NCBI GenBank assembly: GCA_020853755.1
Contig: JADYYG010000026.1
Coordinates: forward strand, 1 to 64,000
Direction of reading: 5' to 3'
Length of the DNA: 64,000 bases
Source of the DNA: Dehalococcoidia bacterium
GTDB taxonomy: Bacteria > Chloroflexota > Dehalococcoidia > Tepidiformales > Tepidiformaceae
Both the position numbers and the translations under genes were made by a program. Below are positions 18,209 to 27,100 of the stretch, piece after piece (position 1 is the stretch's first letter; every line of letters begins with the position of its first letter). The notes beneath the pieces were generated by a model. That model was not told the DNA's origin and made no database searches. It saw nothing but the letters and a program-made list of their open reading frames with translations.

Positions 18209-19747
18209 GTGGAACCTCTTCTCTGGCGGGGCGGTCATGGAGCGCTGCGAGTCCTCGTCATCGAGGATGACCCCGCGCTCAGCAGGCTGATCCAGCTCGT
18301 CCTCGGCCAGCACACGCCAAATGTAACGGTCGCGCGGAGCGGCGCAGCGGCCCTCGAAGCGGTGCGAACGCAACAGTTCGATGCCGTCGCCTCTGACATC
18401 TCACTGCCGGACATGTCCGGACTCGACGTCATCAACCAGACTCGCGCCCTGCTACCAACAGCCGGCATCGTCGCCATCACCGGGTTTGTCGATGTCGACG
18501 TGGCCGTCCGCTCGATGAAAGCGGGCGCCGACGATTTCCTCGGCAAGCCGTTCGACGCAGAGATCCTCTGGCACATCCTCAACAAGGCCGTCGACTCCCG
18601 CGCCAGCCAGATCGAAGCCGAGCAGGCGGCGGTCTACCGCAAACTCGCCTATACCGACGCGCTCACCGGCTGCCCGAACCGGCGATTCATCGATGAGTTC
18701 ATCGTTGAGTCGGTGGGCGCCGCCCTGCGCGAGAACACTCCGCTCGCCGTCGCCTATCTCGACATCGACAACTTCAAACTGCTCAACGACTTCGTTGGCC
18801 ACGAAGAAGGCGACCGGGTGTTGCAGCGGGTGGCTACCACGCTCGAACGGCACATCAGCCTGCCGGCACGCTTTGGCCGGTTCGGCGGCGACGAGTTCGT
18901 CGTCGTGTTCCCGGGCGTGACCGAGCGAGGCGCTCAGCGCGCCATGGATCGCGTCCGCCGCGCCGTGGCTGAAATCGAGGTGGTGAACGGCGCACGGGTC
19001 ACCCTCCCGACCCGCGTGAGCTATGGCGTTGCGGGCTTCCGCGGCGATGGGTCACCCCGCAGCCTCATCGCCGAAGCTGAGGACCAGATGTACCTCGACA
19101 AGTCGATGTCCCCGGTGTCGATCCTCGGCGCAGCAGCCGCAGAATCTCCTGAATCGCTGCTCAAGGTCGACAGCCTGAAGGCGTTGCGAAACCTCGTGAA
19201 AGCGATCGACCGGCGCGACAGCTACACGCGCTTCCATAGCGACCACGCGACCCAGTTGGCCGTGCGCGTGGGCCACGACCTCGGCTTCAGCGAAGAGCAG
19301 ATCAAGGCGCTGGCGATCGGTGGCCCCATCCACGACCTCGGCAAGATTGTTGTCCCCGATGACATCCTCCGAAAGCCGGGGCCGCTGACCGCAGAGGAAC
19401 GAAAGAGCATGCAGGAGCACCCGATCATGGGCGCAGCAATTGCGGCCGCGATCACGGACCACGACGCCGTGGTCGAACTCGTCCGCCACCACCACGAGCG
19501 TTTTGACGGCGACGGTTACCCCGGACGCCTGAAGCAACACGAAGTGAGCGCGCCGACCCGGCTCTTCACCCTCGCCGACGCCTACAGCGCGATGACAACG
19601 GATCGCCCGTACCGGAAGGGCTTCGACGCCGACCGGGCCATCGCGGAGATCCTGCGCGGCCGTGGCTCCCAGTTCGACCCTGAACTTGCCGACGTGTTCG
19701 TCCGGCGCGTCGAGCGAGAGTACCAGGCGCCGGGAGCAGCGGCGTGA
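18209..19747 (+). CDS. Response regulator receiver-GGDEF-HD-GYP fusion protein
   Basis: REC: VLVIEDDPALSRLI..SDISLPDMSGLDV..KPFDAEIL; GGDEF: RFGRFGGDEFVVVF; HD-GYP: GPIHDLGKIVVPDDIL..HHHERFDGDGYPGRL. Confidence 0.93.
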   Translation: MEPLLWRGGHGALRVLVIEDDPALSRLIQLVLGQHTPNVTVARSGAAALEAVRTQQFDAVASDISLPDMSGLDVINQTRALLPTAGIVAITGFVDVDVAVRSMKAGADDFLGKPFDAEILWHILNKAVDSRASQIEAEQAAVYRKLAYTDALTGCPNRRFIDEFIVESVGAALRENTPLAVAYLDIDNFKLLNDFVGHEEGDRVLQRVATTLERHISLPARFGRFGGDEFVVVFPGVTERGAQRAMDRVRRAVAEIEVVNGARVTLPTRVSYGVAGFRGDGSPRSLIAEAEDQMYLDKSMSPVSILGAAAAESPESLLKVDSLKALRNLVKAIDRRDSYTRFHSDHATQLAVRVGHDLGFSEEQIKALAIGGPIHDLGKIVVPDDILRKPGPLTAEERKSMQEHPIMGAAIAAAITDHDAVVELVRHHHERFDGDGYPGRLKQHEVSAPTRLFTLADAYSAMTTDRPYRKGFDADRAIAEILRGRGSQFDPELADVFVRRVEREYQAPGAAA

Positions 19748-19968
19748 GGGTGCAGTCCTACCGGCTGTTCGAGACCGTTTCGTGGCCCGCCGCGGTGTGG
19801 TGTGGCTTCGAAGTCCTCCTCAGGAGCGCAACCGGCGACGTTGCAGGCGGCGCCGCTCCAGCGCTGCTCTTCGGGATGGCAGCACTCACGATCACAGCCT
19901 GCCGCCTCAGGTCGAGGCAAATCTGCACACCGTCCCACCCCGTTCCGGTCGAACCAACCGGGCGATAG
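19744..19968 (+). CDS. Possible small membrane protein
   Basis: Overlaps the upstream stop; one hydrophobic stretch (AAPALLFGMAALTITACRL); no family recognised. Confidence 0.3.
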   Translation: MRVQSYRLFETVSWPAAVWCGFEVLLRSATGDVAGGAAPALLFGMAALTITACRLRSRQICTPSHPVPVEPTGR

Positions 19969-20005
19969 CACGTACACTCCGGCAACCAAACTTCCCGGAG
20001 TTTCC

Positions 20006-20554
20006 ATGACACGCATCCCGCTAACCCAACGCTCTGACATCCCTGAAGAGCTCCAGTACGTTTGGGACCGGAACGCAGCCAGCGGGATGCCCGCCAACAT
20101 CTTCCGCCTGATGGCGAACAGCCCCGAACTCTGGCGGCAGTACATGCGTATGGGCGGGAGCGTTTGGAGGGAGTGCGGCCTCAGCCACCAACAGCGCGAA
20201 CTCGTCATCCTGCGGACCGCCATCCTCCACCGGTCAGCCTACGAATGGCATCAGCACGTCCGCATCGGGCGCGACGCCGGACTGACCGATGAACGTATCG
20301 TCGCCCTCCACAACTGGCGGCAGAGTTCGCTGTTCTCACCGGCCGAGAAGGCGCTCCTCAGCTACGCCGACGCAGTCAACGCCAGCGACCATCCGTCCGA
20401 CGACGTGCACAACGCGCTCGCGGAGCACTTCGATGCCGCGGCTATCGTCGGGATAAACCTGCTCACCGGCTGGTACACCCTCACCGCCCGGTTCCTCGGC
20501 GCGATGGAAGCCGAAACTGAGGAGCCCTTTGTGGGCTGGCAACTGAACGGATAG
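20006..20554 (+). CDS. Carboxymuconolactone decarboxylase (CMD/AhpD-like) family protein
   Basis: MANSPELWRQYMRMGG, ELVILRTAILHRSAYEWHQHVRIGRDAGLTDERI; no CxxC. Confidence 0.85.
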   Translation: MTRIPLTQRSDIPEELQYVWDRNAASGMPANIFRLMANSPELWRQYMRMGGSVWRECGLSHQQRELVILRTAILHRSAYEWHQHVRIGRDAGLTDERIVALHNWRQSSLFSPAEKALLSYADAVNASDHPSDDVHNALAEHFDAAAIVGINLLTGWYTLTARFLGAMEAETEEPFVGWQLNG

Positions 20555-20566
20555 GAAGAGAACGCG

Positions 20567-22513
20567 ATGACTGACAGCGTCACGATCACTGGCATTGGAC
20601 CGGAACGCCTGGCCGGGCAGGGTCTCGACCACAACCAGGAAGAGTCGGGCAACCTCGCCATCCACAAGCTGCTGACCACGACCGACGGCACGGCGTGGAC
20701 CGACTTCGTGGCAACCGCGCGCCAGGCCCGGGACGGTTCGTGGCGATACGAGGCGTGGGCCGCGCGCGGCATGGTCGCCTGGGTGCGAACCCACGCTGCG
20801 GGTGGCGGCTACGACTACACCGTTGTCGAAACGGTCGGTGAGAATCCCCTGGCGAACCAGGATCATCGTGCACTGAGCACACTCGCCGATGAACTCGCGG
20901 CCGGTTCAGGCGATTCCGAGACGAACTACGTCGAGCCGCATGCGCTCACATATCCATACGCCTACGAACGGCTCTCTCAACTGTTTGACAGCCCGAACGG
21001 CCCGGACCTCGCTGTGAATCCACGGTCGTACTGCTACGGACGGCAGCCGGGGCAGCACGGCGCGCTGGACGTCATCCAGTCACGCTCACCGCTTGTCTTC
21101 TCCGGCCCCGGCGCGAAACGCGGAATCACCTCTGACGCTGCTTCGCGCCAGGTCGACGTGGCGCCCACCATCGCGCGCCTGATGAAGCTGCCGCTCATCG
21201 ATGGAAAGGACGTGACTGGCCGCACATCGACCGAGCGCGGCGTGGCGTCCGATGTGTACTTCGCCCGGCAGGACGGGCGGGTGCTGACCGACGTCCTCGA
21301 TCCGTCTACCGGGTCGCCGGAGCGGGTCTATCTCATCCTCCTGGACGGCCAGTCGCACACCGAACTGCGCCACCGGCTCGCCACCGAGCCGGGCGCCATC
21401 CCGAACCTTCGCCGCCTCATCGACCGCGGCGTGATGATGACCTACGGGAGCATCACCAACTTCCCGAGCATCACGTGGCCGAGCCACAACGCTATCGGCA
21501 CCAGCGCGTGGTCGGGCCACCACGATATCGTGAACCCGAGCTACTACCTCCGCGAGACGCAGGAAACGGTCTCGCCGCAGGGTCAGCAGTTCGACACGGG
21601 CCGGTTCCTCAACCCCGGCGTCGAGACGCTCTTCGAGGCGTTCCACCGCGTCCACGGTGAATGGGACGGGCACAGCGGCGTCCTCACGGCTTCGATCAAC
21701 GAACCGTGCACGCGTGGCGCCGGTCACGCATCGCTCGAACGGCGGCTGGTCGGCGACCGCGGCCACCTCATCATGCTGACGAAAGAGACCGAGCACGAGA
21801 TCAACCCGCGCTGGTTCAACGAACTCGAAGAGGACGGGCACAAGCTCCAGGGGCAGATCGACAACCGCGCGCTCGCCCAGGCGCGTCAACTCTTCCTCGA
21901 CCAGTCGCACCCGGCGCCGATCTTTACCTACCACGAATTCGCCCAACCCGATTCGAGCGCACACGACTACGGCCCGCACCACGAGGGCGCGCGCGCGGCC
22001 CTCGACGAGACGGACGTCCGTGTCGGGCACTTGCTGCGAACCCTCGAGGACTGCGGGCTCTTCGAGTCGACGCTCTTCGTGATCACCACGGACCACGGGA
22101 TGGCGCAGCAGGACGTCTCTCTGAAGGCGAACCCGGCGCGCATCCCCCAGCGCGACGGCATGGAGGCGGTCACCACCGAGCCGCTTATCTACCTGCGCGA
22201 CCTCGACGTGCAGATCGTCGCGCAGGCGGACGGCCGGACCGCCACGGTAACCGTCCTCGACAACGACGCCGGGGTCTCAGGTGAGAAAGCTCCCATTGCG
22301 AAGGCCGAGATCCTCGTCACCGACCGCCGGGACGGGAAGGTGGCGCGCGTCCTGACGGACGCAAACGGCGTCGCCGGGATCTCGGTTCCAGCAGACCTGA
22401 CCCCGGCGGACCTCCGACTACGCGTGCAGGCCAATGGGTTCAACCCGCGGCACATGCTCCTCGACGGGAGTAACCTCGCGCTCGACCTCCGGCGCGTCCT
22501 GTACGGGATGTAG
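20567..22513 (+). CDS. Alkaline phosphatase superfamily (NPP-like) hydrolase, apparently circularly permuted, with C-terminal Ig/carboxypeptidase-regulatory-like domain
   Basis: PGQHGALDVIQSRSPLVFSGPGAKRG..VDVAPTIARLMKLP precedes LILLDGQSH, NFPSITWPSHNAIGTS, QPDSSAHDYGP and TTDHGM. Confidence 0.8.
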   Translation: MTDSVTITGIGPERLAGQGLDHNQEESGNLAIHKLLTTTDGTAWTDFVATARQARDGSWRYEAWAARGMVAWVRTHAAGGGYDYTVVETVGENPLANQDHRALSTLADELAAGSGDSETNYVEPHALTYPYAYERLSQLFDSPNGPDLAVNPRSYCYGRQPGQHGALDVIQSRSPLVFSGPGAKRGITSDAASRQVDVAPTIARLMKLPLIDGKDVTGRTSTERGVASDVYFARQDGRVLTDVLDPSTGSPERVYLILLDGQSHTELRHRLATEPGAIPNLRRLIDRGVMMTYGSITNFPSITWPSHNAIGTSAWSGHHDIVNPSYYLRETQETVSPQGQQFDTGRFLNPGVETLFEAFHRVHGEWDGHSGVLTASINEPCTRGAGHASLERRLVGDRGHLIMLTKETEHEINPRWFNELEEDGHKLQGQIDNRALAQARQLFLDQSHPAPIFTYHEFAQPDSSAHDYGPHHEGARAALDETDVRVGHLLRTLEDCGLFESTLFVITTDHGMAQQDVSLKANPARIPQRDGMEAVTTEPLIYLRDLDVQIVAQADGRTATVTVLDNDAGVSGEKAPIAKAEILVTDRRDGKVARVLTDANGVAGISVPADLTPADLRLRVQANGFNPRHMLLDGSNLALDLRRVLYGM

Positions 22514-22541
22514 CCGAGGCTCCGCGGACAGGGTTACTGGC

Positions 22542-23927
22542 TCACTCGGGCCAACCTTCGGCTGCCTCAGCGACGAGTGGCTCGACATCGCGCGGCATCA
22601 GGACGCCGGCCGCAACGGACCTGGCGGCGGCCTCCCGGAACTTCGCGAGAAACACATCCTTCGAGCCGTAAAGGTCGCGGATCTTTTCTGCCGGGAACGG
22701 ATGGCTGGATCCGCCGAGGTACGCATAGATGTCGTCTCGCAGCGGGATTGCGCTGTTTTGCGCGACCGGCACGTCGGCCTGCGGCAGGCGGATGCCGCCC
22801 CTCGCGATGCCGTGCTCATCGCGCCCAACCTCTGGCGGATCACCGGCGAATTCGACCTTCGGCTGTGACGGCGGCGGCGTCCCGGTTGTAAGCCAGGCCT
22901 GCATGTGGTGGTAGGCCGCGTCATAGAGCGGGATGATCGGGATACGGTTGATTCCCTGGGCGAGCGGGAGCGTGCGAACCTGGTCCCGGTCGAGCCGCGC
23001 CTGCCGGTCACGCTGGCCCTGGGCCGAGACGTGGCAGGTCCCCGCGGACTCCCAGTAGCAGAACAGCGGACCATCAGGCTGGCGAACTTCGTAGCAAGCC
23101 ATGGCTTCCAGTTCGGAATTGACCACGAACACCGGCACACCAAGGTTCTGCCGCAGGAGGTTGCTGCCCCGGAGACGGGCGCTCGGCGACTGCGCCTGGG
23201 GCACGTTGATGTTAATGACCGTGTCCCCCACTTCGAGCGCGGCGCCGCTCCCGAAGTAAATCGTCAGCATGAAGCCGTCCAGCGCCCGGGTGAGCGGCTG
23301 GATAGCGTTGACGTACGTCCCGAGGCGCCCGGCAGACTGTGACGCACCCTGGGCGACCACACGCTCCACGGGCAGGCCGCCCATCGGGTCGGCAGTCCCG
23401 CGAGGGCGGTCCTTGCCGACAGCCCGGGCAGCCTGCGTGAAAATGTCGTACGAATAGTCGTCGCTCGGGATCGAGAGCGAACCGTACCGTTCGGGATCCC
23501 AGGCCGCCAGCCCCTGCGGCACGGGCGGCAGACCCTCGATCCCGACCTTCTGGGTGGTCAGGCAGGCAAGCGCGAATCCGCCGTCGAACAGTTCGAGGCT
23601 CTCGGCGCCGAACAGGTCATAGCCCGCGGTCACGTTGTTCCAGGTGAGGACCACCGTCCCGTTGAACCGGGCGGGGTCGGCCGGACGGTAGACCAGGATG
23701 CGTGTCCTGTACCGGGCGGTCCCCGCTGGCTCGACTTCCCAGTGCCCATCCCGGGTCAACTCGGCTCCGGGGGCGAGGCGGTAGCGCGTGGCCTCACCTT
23801 CGAGGAAGTACTCCGCCTCCACGTATCCGAGCGCCTTCACGTCCAGCATCGAAGCAGCGAACGGCCAACCGCGCTTCCCACCGGTGATCGGGCCTGAGAC
23901 GGTTGGGGACGAGACCGTGTGTGCCAT
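22542..23927 (-). CDS. Alpha/beta hydrolase domain-containing protein
   Basis: RILVYRPADPARFNGTVVLTWNNVTAGYDLFG, VVAQGASQSAGRLGTYVNAI (GxSxS nucleophile elbow-like). Confidence 0.75.
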   Translation of the reverse strand: MAHTVSSPTVSGPITGGKRGWPFAASMLDVKALGYVEAEYFLEGEATRYRLAPGAELTRDGHWEVEPAGTARYRTRILVYRPADPARFNGTVVLTWNNVTAGYDLFGAESLELFDGGFALACLTTQKVGIEGLPPVPQGLAAWDPERYGSLSIPSDDYSYDIFTQAARAVGKDRPRGTADPMGGLPVERVVAQGASQSAGRLGTYVNAIQPLTRALDGFMLTIYFGSGAALEVGDTVININVPQAQSPSARLRGSNLLRQNLGVPVFVVNSELEAMACYEVRQPDGPLFCYWESAGTCHVSAQGQRDRQARLDRDQVRTLPLAQGINRIPIIPLYDAAYHHMQAWLTTGTPPPSQPKVEFAGDPPEVGRDEHGIARGGIRLPQADVPVAQNSAIPLRDDIYAYLGGSSHPFPAEKIRDLYGSKDVFLAKFREAAARSVAAGVLMPRDVEPLVAEAAEGWPE

Positions 23928-24098
23928 AGGGACACCTCCGTACCTGCGTTGTGTGCCCGGATTAGAGAGCATCGCTGCTCAGGCGTCGAATCGACCGCTC
24001 GGAAACTTGCCGAACAGTGCCATTACCGGTAGACATGATCGTTGCATTCATAGCCGGAACCCACTTCGGGCCCGGACTCCACGCACTGGCAGGTACGT

Positions 24099-24512
24099 TT
24101 GACCGACTACACCCGCGTGGCCCCCAAGGCCACACCCGAGACCAGGCCCTACTGGGACGGTCTCCGGGAAGGCAAGCTGATGATTCAGCGCAACAAGAAG
24201 ACCGGCAAAGCCTATTTCCCGCCGCGCCCATTCGACCCCTCCGACCCCTGGGCCGACGTTGAGTGGTTCCAGGCGAGCGGCCGTGGAACGCTTCTGAGCT
24301 ACGTGATCAACCACCGGCCCCCTCCAGGTTTTGAGGGCCCCACGGCCGTGGCCGTCGTCCAACTCGAAGAGGGCGTGAAGATGGCGAGCAACATCGTCGA
24401 ATGCCCGCAGACGCCCGAAGCCCTCCAACTCGACATGGCGCTCGAATTGGCTCCGACGAAAGTAAACGACGATATCTCGCTGCCCACGTGGCGCCCGGCG
24501 ATGGGGTCCTGA
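24099..24512 (+). CDS. DUF35 OB-fold protein (acyl-CoA associated), zinc-ribbon cysteines absent; TTG start
   Basis: TRPYWDGLREGKLMIQRNKKTGKAYFPPRPFDP..GRGTLLSYVINHRP..VAVVQLEEGVKMASNIV. Confidence 0.8.
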   Translation: MTDYTRVAPKATPETRPYWDGLREGKLMIQRNKKTGKAYFPPRPFDPSDPWADVEWFQASGRGTLLSYVINHRPPPGFEGPTAVAVVQLEEGVKMASNIVECPQTPEALQLDMALELAPTKVNDDISLPTWRPAMGS

Positions 24513-24515
24513 GCG

Positions 24516-25667
24516 ATGCCGAAGCCTGGAAACGTAGCAATCGTCGGCGCCGCCGAGTTGGTCAGCCCGCTCGGCGTCTTCCCTGAGTACTCACAGCTCG
24601 GCCTCCACGCCGAAGCGGCCATCCGCGCGATGAAGGAAGCCGGCCTCAAGCCGTCCGACATCGACGGCGTGGCCTGCGCCGGCGCGAGCCCTGTGGAAAC
24701 CGCCTTCTACCTCGGCATCACCCCGACCTACGTCGACGGGACGCAGGTCGGCGGCTGCTCATTCATGGTCCACGTCCGGCACGCCGTCGCGGCAATCGAG
24801 TCCGGACTGGCAAAGACCGTCCTCATTACCCACGGCGAAAGCGGCAAGTCAGGCATCGGCCGGGGCGGCTGGCCTGGCGGCGGCGGACAGTCCATCCAGG
24901 CCCAGTTCGAGCAGTGGGTCGGCACGAGCGGCCCGCCCTCAACCTTCACCATCCCGGTGATGCGCTACCTCAAGAAGTACAACGTCACGGAAGAAGACCT
25001 CGCAACGGTGGCGGTTGTCCAACGCGAGTACGCCGCGCGTAATCCGAACGCCATGATGAAGGACCCGATCACGGTTGATGACGTCCTGAACTCGCGCATG
25101 ATCGCCTACCCGTTCCGGCTGCTGATGTGCTGCCTCGTGACGGACGGCGCCGGCGCCCTCATCCTCACCTCGGCGGACCGCGCGAAAGACTTCCCGACGA
25201 AGCCGGCATACATCCTCGGCACCGGTGAATCGGTCGAAACCCCAATGGTCACGCAGATGGAGGACTTCACGTCCTCGCGCGCGTTCCGGGTGGCTGGCCC
25301 AACGGCCTTCCGTGAGGCCGGCATCACCCATGACGACGTTGACCACCTGATGATTTATGACGCGTTCGCCCACCTGCCGCTTTACGGCCTCGAAGACCTC
25401 GGGTTCGTCGGGCGCGGCGAGGCAGCCGCGTTCATCAAGGCTGGCAACACGCGGCCCGGCGGCAAGCTTCCGCTCAACACCAACGGCGGTGGCCTCAGCT
25501 ACACGCACTCCGGCATGTACGGCATGTACGCTCTCCAGGAGAGCCTGCGCCAGGTCCGCGGCGTGGCGCCGGCACAGATCCCGGGTGTGAAGATCAGCGT
25601 AGCCCACGGTGTTGGCGGCATGTTCGCCGCCTCCGGCACCGTCATCATGTCGAACGAGCGGCCCTGA
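24516..25667 (+). CDS. Thiolase-like (SCP-x/Ltp type) protein
   Basis: VAIVGAAELVSPLG, VGGCSFMVHVRHAVAAIESGLAKTVLITHGE, LNTNGGGLSYTHSGMYGMYALQESLRQVRG. Confidence 0.88.
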   Translation: MPKPGNVAIVGAAELVSPLGVFPEYSQLGLHAEAAIRAMKEAGLKPSDIDGVACAGASPVETAFYLGITPTYVDGTQVGGCSFMVHVRHAVAAIESGLAKTVLITHGESGKSGIGRGGWPGGGGQSIQAQFEQWVGTSGPPSTFTIPVMRYLKKYNVTEEDLATVAVVQREYAARNPNAMMKDPITVDDVLNSRMIAYPFRLLMCCLVTDGAGALILTSADRAKDFPTKPAYILGTGESVETPMVTQMEDFTSSRAFRVAGPTAFREAGITHDDVDHLMIYDAFAHLPLYGLEDLGFVGRGEAAAFIKAGNTRPGGKLPLNTNGGGLSYTHSGMYGMYALQESLRQVRGVAPAQIPGVKISVAHGVGGMFAASGTVIMSNERP

Positions 25668-25692
25668 TCCGCTTAACGCGCCAGGATCACAG

Positions 25693-25719
25693 GAGCCCGG
25701 GCCGCAACGGTCCGGGCTC
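25693..25719 (+). terminator. Intrinsic terminator
   Basis: gagcccgggcc gcaac ggtccgggctc hairpin followed by tcttcg. Confidence 0.55.
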
Positions 25720-25737
25720 TCTTCGCGAAGGACGGGG

Positions 25738-26187
25738 TCAGGCACCGTTGTAGGCGGCCTGCAGCCCGGCGATGTCCAGCTTCTTCATCTGGAACATCGC
25801 CTGGATCATCTGCTGAACCTTCTCCGGATCGCCCCTCATCATCGCTTCGAACTCGCGCGGAACGATCTGCCAGGACATGCCGAAGCGATCTTTCAGCCAG
25901 CCACACTGGCTCTCCTCGCCCCCATCGGCGGTCAGGTAGTCCCAGTACCGGTCGACCTCCGCCTGGCCTTCGCAGGACACGTAGAACGAAACGGCTTCGC
26001 TGAAGGTGAATGGCTGCGGGCCGCCTTTCAGGAGCATGAAGCGCTGCCCTTCGATGGTCACGGTGGCCGTCATGAGACTACCGTCAGGCATCCGGCCTTC
26101 GGCCTCGACGGCGAAGACGCCGGAGTAGTAGGAAATAACCTCGTCGACGTCTCCGACGACCCAAAGGCACGGGGTGATCGTTGGCAT
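25738..26187 (-). CDS. VOC superfamily PhnB-like protein
   Basis: MPTITPCLWVVGDVDEVISYYSGVF..FMLLKGGPQPFTFSEAVSFYVSCEGQAEVDRYWDYLTADGGEESQCGWLKDRFGMSWQIVP. Confidence 0.9.
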   Translation of the reverse strand: MPTITPCLWVVGDVDEVISYYSGVFAVEAEGRMPDGSLMTATVTIEGQRFMLLKGGPQPFTFSEAVSFYVSCEGQAEVDRYWDYLTADGGEESQCGWLKDRFGMSWQIVPREFEAMMRGDPEKVQQMIQAMFQMKKLDIAGLQAAYNGA

Positions 26188-26326
26188 GGCTCACCTTCCT
26201 ATTAACAACTGTAGGTAAATTATACTTGGTTTATTGCCTCGTCAAGCACCCCGGCTGCCCGGCGCAGTTGCATATCGCGAGGGTCTCCCCCAGATTCTTG
26301 GACACACTTCTCTTCTCCGGTGTCAC

Positions 26327-27085
26327 ATGACTGAACCAACAACAGCCCCAACCGAGTCCATGAAAGGCCCCCTCGTCATTGGGCTGGCCGGCACGATTGC
26401 AGCCGGCAAATCGACGGTCGGGCAGATCCTCGTCGAACGCGGCGCCCATCACTGCGACGCAGACAAACTGGTCCACCGCCTTTATGACCCGGGCACGCCC
26501 GGCTTCGATCGCGTGGTCGAAGCGTTCGGCAGAGAGGTGGTCGGCCCTGACGGTTACGTCGACCGGAAGATCCTCGGCGCGAAGGTCTTCGGCAAGCCGG
26601 AGGAGATGAACAAGCTCACCCGGGCCATGGGCTCCATCACCGAAGCGATCAAGGGCGAGATTGACCGCTGGCGAGAGACCCTCGGCGAGAACGAACTGTG
26701 CGTTATGGAAGCGGTGAACCTGATGGAGCCGGGCTATGCCCGCTGGTGCAACCAGACCTGGCTGATCGGCGTCGACGACGCCATCGCGCGGACTCGCCTC
26801 CTGGAAACCCGCGGGATGACCGAAGCCGAAGCCAACCAGCGCCTGGCCTCCATGATCCCGCTGGAAGTCCGCACCCCCGGCGCCGACTGGGTGTACAAGA
26901 ACAACGGCAGCCTCGATGAACTCCGGGCAGCCGTCCACGGCGAACTCGATCGACTGCTGGACGCCCGGAGCAAAGGTGAGCCGCTTCCCACGGTCTTCCA
27001 CGCCTGGTGGGCAGTCTTCCTGGAGAAGAACAAGGAGCGACTGGCCCGCGCCGGCACGCCAGTCGAGGGCACGAAGCAGAACTGA
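26327..27085 (+). CDS. coaE: Dephospho-CoA kinase-like protein
   Basis: IGLAGTIAAGKSTVGQILVERGAHHCDADKLVHRLYDPGTPGFDRVVEAFG, LLETRGMTEAEANQRLASMIP; about 30-aa C-terminal extension. Confidence 0.85.
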   Translation: MTEPTTAPTESMKGPLVIGLAGTIAAGKSTVGQILVERGAHHCDADKLVHRLYDPGTPGFDRVVEAFGREVVGPDGYVDRKILGAKVFGKPEEMNKLTRAMGSITEAIKGEIDRWRETLGENELCVMEAVNLMEPGYARWCNQTWLIGVDDAIARTRLLETRGMTEAEANQRLASMIPLEVRTPGADWVYKNNGSLDELRAAVHGELDRLLDARSKGEPLPTVFHAWWAVFLEKNKERLARAGTPVEGTKQN

Positions 27086-27100
27086 GCGCGCTCCAAACCA

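Noticed and set aside
26190-26326. AT-rich divergent region between the VOC and coaE genes as a riboswitch or operator
   Set aside because: Contains TATACT-like boxes but no clear repeat or conserved structure could be identified by eye.
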